The notes beneath the pieces were generated by a model, which saw nothing but the letters and a program-made list of their open reading frames with translations, was not told where the DNA came from and made no database searches. The position numbers and the translations under genes are program-made. Of a stretch of 64,000 nt of DNA, positions 42,870 to 53,149 are shown one piece after another. The DNA lies in the NCBI RefSeq assembly GCF_000346465.2, contig NC_034010.1:4327003-4391002 (forward strand), in the 5' to 3' direction. How positions within the stretch are numbered: the first letter of the stretch is position 1; each line of letters starts with the position of its first letter. This stretch comes from Prunus persica (lineage: Eukaryota; Streptophyta; Magnoliopsida; Rosales; Rosaceae).

Positions 42870-45530
42870 CACCTTCAGTTTCAGTAGAGAAACATGAAAA
42901 ACGTTGTGGATGCGAGTGTTTGGCTGGCAAATCTAAGGGATAAACTACGGGACCACTACGTGGGGAAAGCTTCGAATGATGAGTGTGACTGATGGTAGTT
43001 TGTCGATACAACTGAAGACGGAGGTAGACCTAGTCCCCCACGTGGAATTCGCGGTCAGTACGATGTCGATCAGCAAAGAATTTCATCCGTTCTTTTGCGA
43101 CTTGCAAATTTTGACGCAATTGTTGGATAAGGGAGTCACGGTCTCGTAATGCCAAGTCCACTGCTTGAACCACGGTCATATCGGGAGTATAATATTCAAT
43201 TGAAGCGGTGATTGGCCATACAACGCCTGATATGGAGACGTTTTAATGGAAGAGTGGTAGGTGGAGTTGTACCACCACTCTGCTCACGGAAGCCATTATA
43301 CCCAGGTGTGTGGTTTGTCCCACACATTGTTCTCAGGTAGTGTTCTAGTGATTTATTGAGATTCTCAGTCTGGCCGTTAGTTTAGGGGTGGTACGCAGAG
43401 CTGTGTCACAGCTTGGTTCCTTGGGCAGAGAAGAAGGCCTTCCAGAACTGACCAATAAACACCGGGTCTCGATCACTTACGATAGAATGAGGCATCCCAT
43501 GTAGGCACAAAACTTCTCGAATGAAAACTTGAGAAATCTAACTAGCGGTATAAGGATGCTTCACTGGAATGAAGTGGCCATATTTTGACAAACGATCCAC
43601 AACTACAAGAATACAATTTTTACCCTGAACTGATGGAATTCCTTTTATGAAGTCTATACCGATGTCTTGCCAGGTACCTTGAAGATGGGCAATGGATGAA
43701 GCAGCCCTTGGGGATGAAGAGCTTTATATTTTTGTCGTTGGCATAATGACAACTTGCCACAAAGTGTTTCACCTGTTTTTTCAAGCCTAACCATCCTTGT
43801 AATGTGCTCATATGTTCGTAACTATCCAAAGTGGCTAGTTGCTGGAGAGTTGTGGAACTCCTCCACAATTTGATCTTTCCACTTTGAAGTAGGGGGAACA
43901 TATATTTTGTTTTGTAAAAGAAGCAATTGTTCTGCCAAGAAAAATGTGGTTTAGTAGGAGCTTGGGCTTGCAAAGCCTGCATAATGTTCATAGCTTGTGT
44001 CGATGAGACAAGCGGCTTTTATTTGTGACACACTATCAAAAAATGGCCAACAATTCTGGTTTGCTAGACAAGGCATCCGGCCCTGCATTTTGGGTACCAA
44101 AACAATAATCAATCTCATAATCATACCCCAGAAATTTCAATAACCACTTTTCTTGTGTTGGAGAGGTGATTTGTTGCTCCAAAAAATACTTTATGGTCTG
44201 ATGATTCGTCGAGATCTTGAAATGGCAGCCGATGAGGTATGGTCTCGAGTGTTGAATTGCAAATACAACTGACATTATCTCCTTGTCATACATAGATAGG
44301 GTTTTGTGCTTATCTGAGAGAGCTTTACTCATATAAGCGATTGGATGTTTGTCCTTGTATAGAATGGCTCCAATTCCCATATTAGATGCATCATACGCAA
44401 CCACGAATAACTTGGAAAAATCCGGCAGGGCTAGTACATGGGTAGTCATTAGAGCATCCTTGAGGTTCAGAAATGCTGACTCGGCTTCTGTCGTTCATGC
44501 AAAATTATCTTTTTCCAGCATATGAGTTAGTGGCCTGGCAATCGGGCCAAAACCTTGTACAAACTTCCTATAGTATATGGCTAGTCCCAAAAATCCTCTC
44601 AACCCCTTAATGGTAGTGGGTTTAGGCCACTCCTCTATGCATTGCACTTCGATTGGATCCACTACCACTCCAGCTGCAGATATGACATGTTCCGAATATG
44701 CCATTGATTTTTGAGTAAATAGACATTTTGAGAACTTCACCTTCAGCTGATGAGCTCTCAATACCTCGAAAACATGAGCCAAGTGTGTAATATGCTCAGA
44801 TAAAGTTTTGCTATAAACTAATATGTCATCGAAGAAAACCAAGACATATTTACGTAAAAAGGAACGAAAAATTGAGCTTTAGCTAATTGTGGCTGTATCA
44901 GTCTTACTCCTCCTACATTCATTCCTACAGTCAATAATGACAGCCTTCTATTGAATTCCTTGAGTTTTTCTTTAAAGTTCCAACCAATCAACCCCAGGGT
45001 TTCTAACCACTCAGCCTCCAGTACCAAATGGCACCCTGCAACAGCCAATAATCTATAATTATTGTGAAACTTGAACATTTCTAAATCATCTGCAATATCA
45101 TAAACCACGCCTTTAGTATCGTAGGTATTGCCAGTAGCGACTACTACCTTCTCTGTATCTTTGGGATTGATAACTTTTCCTAACCTTTGAGCCACGCTTA
45201 GGTTTAGGAAATTCTGGTTTGCCCCTGAATCAATAAACACATGGATTGGCATCCTGTCAATGAATCCCTGCAGACACATAGCTCTTCCTCTGATTCTTTT
45301 TTTTGCTGCAATAGAATGGATAGGTACCTCATCCCCCTCTTCACCAGTTTCTAAGTTTTGTCCTAGTTCCCCCCCTTGTCAGATCAGTCTCCTTATTCCT
45401 CACTCATTCTAATTCAATCATTAAAATGTGGGGGGACTTGCAATGGTGACCAGGGGTGTAGGGATCGTCACAGTGGAGACACAATCCCCTTTGCCGCCTT
45501 TCAAGTAGCTCTAATTGAGTTGTAAAGTGC
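42870..45530 (-). pseudogene. Gypsy pol remnants (protease, RT, RNase H, integrase)
   Basis: Protease is near 45240-44860 with FIDSGANQNFL. RT is reduced to its C-terminal half from FFDDILVYS (about 44840); the N-terminal RT is deleted between protease and this point. RNase H is at 44449-44036 (LFVVAYDASNMGIGAIL, CFGTQNAGPDALS). The integrase zinc region lies near 43990-43620 and the core near 43600-43100, read in pieces. A gag zinc knuckle (CLHCDDPYTPGHHC) is at about 45490-45440. Multiple frameshifts and deletions make the copy dead. Confidence 0.85.
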
Positions 45531-45627
45531 ACTGGAGTATGAGAATGGTTTGTCGTCGTTTTGATGTTTGAGGGCACTGAAGTAAACCCAGGTTTTGGGC
45601 GAGGTGCTGTTGTGGGTTGTTTACACC

Positions 45628-45867
45628 ATAATGAACCGAGCAGACCCAGCATCAAGCGACTAGCACCAAGGCAGCCACGCCTTCTCCCATGCCGAAGGAA
45701 GACACACTTCCGAGGTGCCAGACACCTGCCGAAGCTCTCAGCTGCCAAACCTAATCTCCAGGACACGTGTCATCACCACAACGGCTTGCACAAAGTCCCA
45801 CATTGGAACTTTGTGCAAAGCTCCCACTTTCACTTCCCTTATAAATAGGGAACAGTACCCAGGTAAA
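45628..45867. mobile_element. LTR- or TRIM-like insertion running into the assembly gap
   Basis: Gypsy gag sequence stops near 45625. What follows is GC-richer and contains cacattggaactttgtgcaa and a TATA-like ttataaata (45840-45848), the usual look of an LTR promoter. The other end is hidden by the gap. Identity is uncertain. Confidence 0.35.
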
Positions 45868-45967
45868 NNNNNNNNNNNNNNNNNNNNNNNNNNNNNNNNN
45901 NNNNNNNNNNNNNNNNNNNNNNNNNNNNNNNNNNNNNNNNNNNNNNNNNNNNNNNNNNNNNNNNNNN
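45868..45967. other. Assembly gap (100 N)
   Basis: Exactly 100 N. It lies inside the gypsy gag region next to the LTR-like insertion, so a repeat was probably collapsed here; the true length is unknown. Confidence 0.99.
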
Positions 45968-46740
45968 TCCACTAACTGCTCGTCTGTCTAGCCCACAGCT
46001 TTACACAAAGTTTAATGAATTGGGCTATGTAATCTACCACTGAGCTTAATTGTTTGATTTGTGATAGAGCCATGTTGATAGCCTCACCCGGTCCCAAATT
46101 GTTGCAACATCATCTCTGAAAATTTACCCCACGAGTCTCGTGGGTATCGTGCCTCGAACCATTTCATCCATAGAGCGGCATCACCACCTAAATGCATCAT
46201 TGCTATTGTCACCCACTTAGGTTATTCGACCTCATGATATGCCAGGAACCTCTCTGCTATAACCAACCATCCATATGGATCCTCCCCATAGAAGCGCGAT
46301 AAGCCGAGCTTCATGGGTTTAATTGAACTACCTGAACTAGTGACAAACATGGGGTTGGGTATTGGGTTATGAATCGTTAGTCCTGTGGTGAACTGAGGAA
46401 CTCTGATTTTGAGCGTTCGTTTTGGCTTGTGGATGCAAGAGAGATGTTAGCAAGGGCAATTGAACATAGCTGGGACTTGGAACTGTGGTTTGCAGGGAAT
46501 TATGGTACGGTGAGGGCGAACGCCAGACGGCCCATGACCATGGAAACCGTCATATGGTTTGCAGCTCTAGGATTCGCATAGCCCAGAATGGGATTCGCAC
46601 TAGTTGTCCCCCATGATATTGGTGTGTCATTAGAGGCAACGTGTTGGTCGGCGTCGTCATCATCACCGTCGTACGCTCCATCCCTGAAAGCGTCACGCTC
46701 TTGCTCTTCAAAGCCCTAAATTCCTCCCGCACCGATTGTT
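45968..46740 (-). pseudogene. Gypsy gag remnant
   Basis: Minus-strand translation gives LKLGLSRFYGEDPYGWLVIA, ERFLAYHEVE and MHLGGDAALWMKWFEARYPR, the retrotransposon gag (Ty3/gypsy) signature, with an in-frame stop. The right part near 46550-46732 is lower-complexity gag N terminus. Confidence 0.75.
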
Positions 46741-46901
46741 GGAAGGAAGCTTTTGCAAAGAGACATGTGGCAAAAATATCAGGTTATTGGCAAAAATAGA
46801 AACGATCCTATTGACTAAGAGACATGTGGATTGGACCATAACCCAGCTAAAGAGCCCATGATGGTATTGTACCCAACAATGATCAATTTGGAAAATTGAA
46901 A

Positions 46902-46985
46902 GGGAGCTTCTATAGTGAGTGGGAAGTTATAAGGGGTGTTTTTGAGGGGTATGTAAGAGCCGTTGGATTTCATCCAACGGTGAGT
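46902..46985 (+). repeat. MULE left terminal inverted repeat and target site
   Basis: The core ctatagtgagtgggaagtta starts at the ninth base of the element; the first eight bases are diverged from the other end. The target copy aaattgaaa is at 46893-46901. The inner part (agccgttggatttcatccaa) resembles agccatcagattaatccaa of the right end. Confidence 0.85.
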
Positions 46986-47970
46986 TTTTAAAAGAGGGTG
47001 CATGTAGAATCGGGTTGAAATCTAACCCGTTAGAAATCCAACTTCAGTTGTTCCCCTCTTTCCCTCTCTGTGAAAAACTGAAGCCTTTCTGTTTGAATGT
47101 AAAGCAAACCCACAATTAGAAGGATCCAAATCTCCCAAACCTTATAGTCACTCGACTGTCATTAGCTCGTTGGGAGGCCTGCGATCTATAGTATCCTGGG
47201 TATTACGAAGAATGGCTCTTACCTAGCTGTTGCCCTGTTTTGATTCTATGGCTCAAGTGAAAACCCCTTCTCTTTTCATTCAGCTGACAAGATTCCAGAT
47301 GAAAGCAAAGTAGCTTATCTGTTTTTGTAGCTAGAAGCCGCAGCAGCAGTTGTTCCTCGATTTTGGTAGAGATGGAGTCTCAAATACCAAAGAGTCTTCT
47401 CTAATGTCCACCACAGTCTTTCAAGCTGACTGACTTCAGAGCTCCCGATTGATTTTGAGAGGTAAGTTCACTTGCTGGATTGATTTTATTGGGTTAGGTT
47501 TATTTTTTGTGAGGGTGGGAAATTCGTCATTTGTGGCATCAATAATGTGTCATTTTCTTATGAATATTCAATATACTTAGTTCATTGTTGTTGGTCGGGG
47601 TGGAAAATTATGAAATGTAGGTAAAAGAACCTAAACTTAGGCTTAATGACGTTAGGAGTAAGCAGTTGGAGAGGATATTGGGTGAAGTTCTGTAATTGGT
47701 GGTTTGAATTACATTTGTGTTCTTAGTTGAACATGTTGGTTCTAATGTTATTTTGACCAGATTATTTCCCAAGAGATGACGTAACTTGTATGAAATTTTG
47801 CTTGTGTTTTGTGTAATCGGAAGTTAGGCTATGCGTATTTTGTGTCAATTTGGGCAATGTTTTGTGTAAGTGGAATGCATTGATATGTTGTGATGCAGTA
47901 ATGACTGATTAATGAATGAATAATTGCTATGCAGTAATATAGAAGTGGATCAATAATATACGTAGATAAA
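46986..47970 (+). promoter_or_regulatory. Transposase promoter/5' UTR region with a probable leader intron
   Basis: Downstream of the left terminus, a CT-rich leader (47050-47080) and a strong donor (gag|gtaagttca, intron from 47462) are followed by acceptors tgatgcag (47898) or gctatgcag (47934) shortly before the coding ATG 47971. The transposase is therefore probably transcribed inward from the terminus, with a roughly 440-470 bp leader intron. Confidence 0.5.
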
Positions 47971-50070
47971 ATGTCTGGGGGCTCAGAGAGTGATGAATGT
48001 GCAACAGCTAATGGGAGGGTTTATATTCCTGAAGTAAGAAATGAGGAAACACCAACAGTTGGGATGAAGTTTGACTCGCTTGACCTCGTTTACAATTTCT
48101 ATAATAGATATGCATTCTTGGCTGGTTTTGGTATTCGACTTCATTCTAGCTTTTGGGGGAAAAACAAGAAAGAGATTTTGAGGAAAGAATTTGTATGTTG
48201 CAAACAAGGTGCATACAGGAAGGATGAAACTCGGGAGAGAAAAAGACAACGGGGAATAAGTAGATGCAATTGCAAAGCAAAGATTGTGGTTGTGAAGACA
48301 AATGGGAGCAAGAAGTATACCATTTCTCTTTTTGCAGAGGGACACAATCATAAGATGACACCCTCAGAAAGAATGCATTTATTGAGATCACACCGTCATA
48401 TTTCAGATTCTACAAAAGTACTCACAAAACAATTGGGTTCAGTTAATATTCCCATTCATCAGAAGGTAAGTATATTCGAGGTGCAATCCGGAGGAATGGA
48501 TAAAATCGGTTTTATCAAAAAAGATATCTACAATCTTGAATGTAGTGTGAATGGGAAGCTGAGGAACCACGATGTTGAACTAGTGACCGAGTATTTTATG
48601 GCTGAACAGAAAAAAAATGAGGCTTTTTATTTCAAGATTGAGGGAGATGGGCATGACAGGTTTAGTCGATGTTTTTGGGCAGATGCAACTTCTAGACGGG
48701 CGTATGGGTTTTATGGAGATGTTGTTGTATTCGATACCACATTCAACACGAATCGATACGACTTGACATTTGCACCAATGTTGGGAGTTAATAACCATGG
48801 TCAGACAATTGTCTTAGCATGCGCATTTTTGAGCAAGGAAACGACTGAGTCGTTTGTTTGGATGTTTGAGGAGTTTAAGAAAGCCATGCCAGGTGGGGAA
48901 CCTAAAACGATCATTACAGATCAAGATGCGGTAATGGCCATAGCGATTTCAATAGCCTTCCCGACTACATTTCATCGACTTTGCATATGGCACATCACAT
49001 CAAAGTTCTCTGTTAAGTTACCACATTCTGCTTATAAGGAGTATTGGCGTGAATTTCAGAAAGCCATATGGGATACTGACAATAAGGATGAGTTTGATGC
49101 AAAATGGAATATTGTGGTTACAAAGGCTGGTTTGACTGACCATCCATGGCTAAGTTCAATGTTTGATTTAAGGAAATCTTGGGTTTCAGCCTACGCACGA
49201 CAATTTTTTGCCGCTGGAATGTCAAGCAGCCAAAGAGCAGAAGGTTCTCATGGTTTTTTCAAGCAATACATATCAAGGAGAAATTCGTTGATGGATTTCA
49301 TAATACGATTTGAGAGGGCACTTTCTCATCAACGTGAAAAAGAGTTAGTTGCTGATCACGTAGATGCATTTGAAGTGGCTCAATGTCTTCTACCGATGCC
49401 AATGAACAAACAAATGGCTACCTTGTACACAAGGACAATGTTTCAAAAGTTTGAGCAAGAACTAATACAAAGTACAGCATGTTTCCTAGAGCTCAAAACA
49501 GAGGATGCTTGTAAAGTTGTGTTCAACGTGAGCGAAAGGAAAAATTGGGAAACAAGAGTGGCAGAAGTCGAATATGTCAAAGATTCTGACCACGCATCGT
49601 GTAGCTGCAAAAGATTTGAATTTGTTGGAATTATTTGCAAGCACATCCTAGCATTGTTCAGAAGGGACCAGATTGAATATATGCCCGATAAATATATTTT
49701 GAAGAGGTGGAAGAAAACTGCGAAATCTGGATTGGTGTCAGATGCAAATGGCAATGAAATTAAAGACTGTGCAGATCCTGGCCTTCTAATAAAGCGGAGT
49801 ACAATGTCTCGACTTGCTTCAGATGTGGTTGAGGATGCATTAATGAGTGAAGAAGGATGTGAGCTACTGTCAGAGACTCTGAAAAGTTTGCAGGTGAAGT
49901 TGAAGTTGCTGAAGGATGGACCAAGTAATAACGAAGTTGGAGGGTCCAGCTCTCAAACACAATATATGAAAGACCCTAAGAGAGTGAGGTGCAAAGGAAG
50001 GTCGAAAGGAGTAACGGGAGCAAAGGAAAAGGCAATGAAGCTGTCAGGAGTGTGGACACATTGGTCATGA
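47971..50070 (+). CDS. MULE transposase, FAR1/FRS-like (MURA family), 699 codons; C-terminal zinc knuckle knocked out of frame
   Basis: The domains are an N-terminal FAR1/WRKY-GCM1-type DNA-binding region (residues about 31-130), a MULE transposase domain with the DDE acidic residues D255 (VVFDTTF), D317 (ITDQDAV) and E424 (QRAEGSHG), a CXXC-like-free spacer with RLCIWH, and a SWIM zinc finger C544-x-C546...C556-x-H558. The enzyme cuts and joins element ends. After AKEKAMK a surplus C (50041) shifts the frame and the protein ends KLSGVWTHWS at TGA 50070. In the other frame a zinc knuckle (CQECGHIGHDRRQC) follows, spliced by a GT-AG intron 50101-50183 to a last exon ending at 50277. Catalytic parts are intact, so partial activity is possible. 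Host FRS genes are relatives, but its place inside the TIRs marks this as transposase. Confidence 0.9.
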   Translation: MSGGSESDECATANGRVYIPEVRNEETPTVGMKFDSLDLVYNFYNRYAFLAGFGIRLHSSFWGKNKKEILRKEFVCCKQGAYRKDETRERKRQRGISRCNCKAKIVVVKTNGSKKYTISLFAEGHNHKMTPSERMHLLRSHRHISDSTKVLTKQLGSVNIPIHQKVSIFEVQSGGMDKIGFIKKDIYNLECSVNGKLRNHDVELVTEYFMAEQKKNEAFYFKIEGDGHDRFSRCFWADATSRRAYGFYGDVVVFDTTFNTNRYDLTFAPMLGVNNHGQTIVLACAFLSKETTESFVWMFEEFKKAMPGGEPKTIITDQDAVMAIAISIAFPTTFHRLCIWHITSKFSVKLPHSAYKEYWREFQKAIWDTDNKDEFDAKWNIVVTKAGLTDHPWLSSMFDLRKSWVSAYARQFFAAGMSSSQRAEGSHGFFKQYISRRNSLMDFIIRFERALSHQREKELVADHVDAFEVAQCLLPMPMNKQMATLYTRTMFQKFEQELIQSTACFLELKTEDACKVVFNVSERKNWETRVAEVEYVKDSDHASCSCKRFEFVGIICKHILALFRRDQIEYMPDKYILKRWKKTAKSGLVSDANGNEIKDCADPGLLIKRSTMSRLASDVVEDALMSEEGCELLSETLKSLQVKLKLLKDGPSNNEVGGSSSQTQYMKDPKRVRCKGRSKGVTGAKEKAMKLSGVWTHWS

Positions 50071-50277
50071 TAGAAGACAATGCCCAGCCTTGAACACACC
50101 GTAAGATGCTAACACTATTTGTAATAACATCTAAAATATGAAAAGGTAAAATTTTTATGTGCTTGTGTTTGATGTTTATGCAGGACATCACCGTCGAACA
50201 ATGACGAATCAACTCCAATACATCGTAGTGGCCCATTATTCGACGATTTTGACAGGATGCACGGACCAACTGAATGA
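50042..50277 (+). pseudogene. Detached C-terminal zinc-knuckle exon parts of the MULE transposase
   Basis: Frame-shifted by one base relative to the main frame, 50042-50100 encodes CQECGHIGHDRRQCPALNT (CX2CX4HX4C). The donor gtaaga (50101) and acceptor tgcag (50183) join it in phase to 50184-50277, a Ser/Pro/Asp-rich tail ending in TGA. The continuity of the shifted frame across a proper intron shows that the surplus base at 50041 is recent or an assembly error. Confidence 0.75.
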
Positions 50278-50727
50278 TTTATATTTGTATTAGACGAAAT
50301 GTGATTGTTATGAAGATTAATGATCAAGTGAAGTTTTATAGATTCAGTTTTTGAATGTTATTGTGTTTTTGTTCATGTCCACCGATGAGCTCTTACTATG
50401 TCCACTGGTAATTGAAATGAAAATTTGCTTGGTTTCATTCTTCCATGAAATTTGGAGACATGTTAATTTTACGTCTTCTCCCTATTTATAAATTTTCATA
50501 GACAATTGATCAAGTATGAAATTTGTAGTTATGTGAAGAAGCAATGACTTTTACCATGTAAAATGGGCAGATTATAACACATGATGACAGAGATTCATTT
50601 TTCAAATCCTCATATATGAAGCAAATGAAACTGATATTTGTGTTATTTTAAGTTAGATAATGACATTAAGGGAGTATATGTGCAATACCACGGTCACCCT
50701 CAACCAACTGAACAGCGGTAGCCGCAA

Positions 50728-51309
50728 TCACTTAGTCGTATCGGTCGGCTTCTTCCGAGCAGCTTTGACGTGCTTATGCTCATTCATGTCACCCCCATCG
50801 TCTAGTATCTCTCTCACAGCATCAGGGGACACATAGTTCCAATCATAACTTGTATGAGTAGTTGCCGCAAATGCTCGGAATTTGTCGAATCCTTCGTTGA
50901 ATGCCAACTCCAGTTCAGTATGGTGCTTTTCGCATCGCATATGGTTCATCAAACAACCTTTGATTTCATCATTCATTACTGTATCCAACTCCTCAGCTTT
51001 CAGCTTCCTGCTATGACTCAGCTTCAAGTACTTGTTCTTTTGGGATAACGCTTTGTTCACCCTAATGTTAAGATCAGCCAAAATTGCCTCGTCTTCAACA
51101 CATTTCTCGTGCCATGAATTGATCAGTCTGGAATTATAATCCAGCTTGCCACTGACTGCATGTATTGCCTGTAATGGATCATCGGAGTCCCCCTCACTCC
51201 CAAATGATGTTGAAAAAGGAAGGGGTCGGCGAGTACAATGTGGAAATAGAACCTGCCACTCCAATTTGTCATCTTCGATTGTGTTGTTGGCGCCTGAAGA
51301 GGTTGACAT
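50728..51309 (-). CDS. Uncharacterised coiled-coil protein with C-terminal GFDxFR...DW motif (MULE cargo gene 1)
   Basis: Open to TGA 50728-50730. I chose ATG 51309 (MSTSSGANN), giving 193 residues, because a TATA-like TATAAAC (51388-51382) lies about 75 bp upstream; ATGs at 51351 and 51543 are also in frame. The middle (about residues 70-150) is charged and heptad-like (coiled coil). The C-terminal part reads AFNEGFDKFRAFAATTH and DWNYVSPDAV, and the tail is basic. The GFDxFRxxA...DW pattern is shared with the divergent neighbour at 51772. I recognise no named family; similar coiled-coil plus GFD/DW segments occur in plant transposon-associated proteins. Function unknown; expression in S phase is suggested by the E2F-like site. 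Confidence 0.6.
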   Translation of the reverse strand: MSTSSGANNTIEDDKLEWQVLFPHCTRRPLPFSTSFGSEGDSDDPLQAIHAVSGKLDYNSRLINSWHEKCVEDEAILADLNIRVNKALSQKNKYLKLSHSRKLKAEELDTVMNDEIKGCLMNHMRCEKHHTELELAFNEGFDKFRAFAATTHTSYDWNYVSPDAVREILDDGGDMNEHKHVKAARKKPTDTTK

Positions 51310-51381
51310 GCTTGAATAATCCTCTTTGTTTTGGGAGGATGAGGATTGCATATGCAATTTCGTTTGAGAAAGGGAACATAG

Positions 51382-51682
51382 GTTTATAGACCAACATACC
51401 AAAGCTTGTGTGTAGTCAACATATGTACTTTTTGGCGGGAATTTTTTAAAATTAGGTGTCAGGTTTTTCTTTTCAAGCATGTCAACCTCACACTCTCCTG
51501 ACACCACTGATAGTGGTTGAAACAAACTCAATGGAAGTGACATCTACTTAGTTAACTCAACCAAACTAGTTAGGATTCAACTTAGATTGTATCAGACCAC
51601 AAATTAATTTATACATTCTCAACCAAATATTTTTTGGCGGGAACCCTTTTCTTGGTATTACTATCACCCCTTTCATATAAAT
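51382..51682. promoter_or_regulatory. Divergent promoter pair with two identical E2F-like sites
   Basis: TTTGGCGGGAA occurs at 51431-51441 and again at 51633-51643, matching the plant E2F consensus WTTSSCSS. A minus-strand TATA-like TATAAAC (51388-51382) is 43 bp from the first site on the gene-1 side. A plus-strand TATAAAT (51676-51682) is 33 bp from the second on the gene-2 side. Each then has an ATG about 75-90 bp further on. E2F-DP factors drive S-phase genes, so both cargo genes may be cell-cycle regulated. Confidence 0.6.
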
Positions 51683-51771
51683 TCTCGTTCCACACAAAAC
51701 TCACTCCTCCACCGAATCTGTCTCCATCTACTGATACTCTCTCAAGCAAACAAACTCATTCCCCCCAAAGA

Positions 51772-52260
51772 ATGAGCATAAGCACAACCAAGTTTGATGT
51801 GAGCATAATAAACACCCCTCCAAACAAAGACCGGCTTCGACACGCAAGTGAGTCACCAGACAAGCAATGTCACATTCCTAGACAGAATGACCATTTTGTT
51901 GGAAGTTTTGAGTCTGAAAGAGTTGTTGCTTTTTGGAAGGAGAGGCATCTTCAACTTGGTGATGAAATCCAAAGGGCAAGGGCACGTTTGGAATTTGTGG
52001 AAGGCCAAATTGAAGATGACAAAAGGCAGGCCAATCTGGATAGGGCGAAGTTGCAGCGCATGAAGCGTAGACACAAACGACTTCGGAGTGTAGCTCTTCA
52101 AAAATACAAGAACTCATCTAATGCAGTGGAGTCAAAGAAGCGTGTGATGCAAGCTGGATTCGACTACTTCCGATCCTATGCAAAACTCGTCGTACCCGGG
52201 TTTGATTGGTCATCTATTACCGTTTCCGACGTCACCAAATATACTCAGCAAGGGAAGTAA
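51772..52260 (+). CDS. Uncharacterised coiled-coil protein with C-terminal GFDxFR...DW motif (MULE cargo gene 2)
   Basis: 162 residues from ATG 51772 (MSISTTKFDVSII) to TAA 52258-52260. The frame is open upstream, but only from a non-ATG codon, and a TATA-like TATAAAT sits at 51676-51682. An N-terminal disordered part is followed by a long charged helix (about residues 50-125; VVAFWKERHLQLGDEIQRAR, EGQIEDDKRQANLDRAKLQR), then MQAGFDYFRSYAKL and GFDWSSITVSDV at the C terminus. The C-terminal pattern matches gene 1, so the two probably arose by duplication and diverged. No named domain is recognised. DNA- or protein-binding through the basic coiled coil is a guess. Confidence 0.65.
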   Translation: MSISTTKFDVSIINTPPNKDRLRHASESPDKQCHIPRQNDHFVGSFESERVVAFWKERHLQLGDEIQRARARLEFVEGQIEDDKRQANLDRAKLQRMKRRHKRLRSVALQKYKNSSNAVESKKRVMQAGFDYFRSYAKLVVPGFDWSSITVSDVTKYTQQGK

Positions 52261-52860
52261 CCATTTTGGTTCTCGTGTTTGAGCAGAGGCAAATAAGTGG
52301 AATTGGAATTTTCGTTACACTCTGCTTCAAAGCTATTTTGATGCTAACTACTATGGAAGATTTAAACCTTAATATTTTGATGTCTTTAATTACGAAAACA
52401 GAAGATGCAAAGAGACCATCTACTTCAGTCATATGTTGCTGCCATGTCCATTTGTTTTTGATCACTTATCAGATTTGGACATGGTTGCATCATATGCAAT
52501 GTTGCCTTTATTTAGTATATGTTAGGACAAGGTTTATGGAAAAGCTTTTGTGAGTGCGTTTGTGACAAGGTTATGGAATTATTATGTACACTTTATATAT
52601 TATTTTTTGTACTGGTTCATTTCCTACTACTTCTTGCTTTCTTTATATTTTATGTTTGTGGAATCCCTCTCAAAGTTAACATATACTGTGAAAAAAATAT
52701 TATGCAACTGATTATATAATCACTCATATAGACTAGGACAAATATTCACTAAGGGTTTTAAAATTGCTTCACTTGTGTGAGGTTATTGAGAAAAAGTATG
52801 GCATTATTTATGTGATTGGACATGATTGAAAATGTATTACTGATTCCCAATGCGGCGTCA
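52261..52860. other. 3' flank of cargo gene 2, AT-rich
   Basis: No supported gene. Short frames here are in AT-rich sequence with no recognisable domain. It probably includes the 3' UTR of the gene ending at 52260. Confidence 0.4.
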
Positions 52861-53026
52861 TATGGACAACTTATTGAATACCTGTGACGTGTTAATAACT
52901 CTAGGTGCAGTTGCATGTGGACAACTTATTGAATACCTCTGACGTGTTGAAAACTCTAGGTGCAGTTGCATGTGGACAACTTATTGAATACGAACTGACG
53001 GCTTCAAAGCTCTAGGCGTAGTTGCA
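52861..53026. repeat. Minisatellite, three copies of a 55-bp unit
   Basis: Units start at 52861, 52916 and 52971, each with ggacaacttattgaatac and ctctaggtgcagttgca-like ends. The third unit is more diverged (gaactgacggcttcaaagc). Confidence 0.85.
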
Positions 53027-53149
53027 ATGATGGCTTCAAAGCATGTGCAATTATTATTTATGTACATTATTATAACAAAACATATTATTGTATATAGTGA
53101 AACTACATATTGTATTATTAGAAATTATATTTCGAATATTATCCGAAAT

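Larger units (their letters stand above)
37840..46760 (-). mobile_element. Decayed Ty3/gypsy (chromovirus-like) retrotransposon, split by a copia insertion
   Basis: Gag, zinc knuckle, protease, RT, RNase H, integrase and chromodomain-region remnants lie in this order from right to left on the minus strand. The copia element at 37925-42864 sits in the distal pol region; joining its two flanks (37840-37919 and 42870-42950) restores a KVGN/LPPL/ILDR chromodomain-type context. Bordering LTRs were not identified. A further LTR-like insertion and the assembly gap lie within gag. The large MULE starts just to the right and may have landed in the 5' part of the same element. Confidence 0.75.

Noticed and set aside
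51634..51771. 46-codon upstream extension of MULE cargo gene 2
   Set aside because: It has no ATG and overlaps the E2F-like site and TATA box; ATG 51772 fits the promoter layout better.
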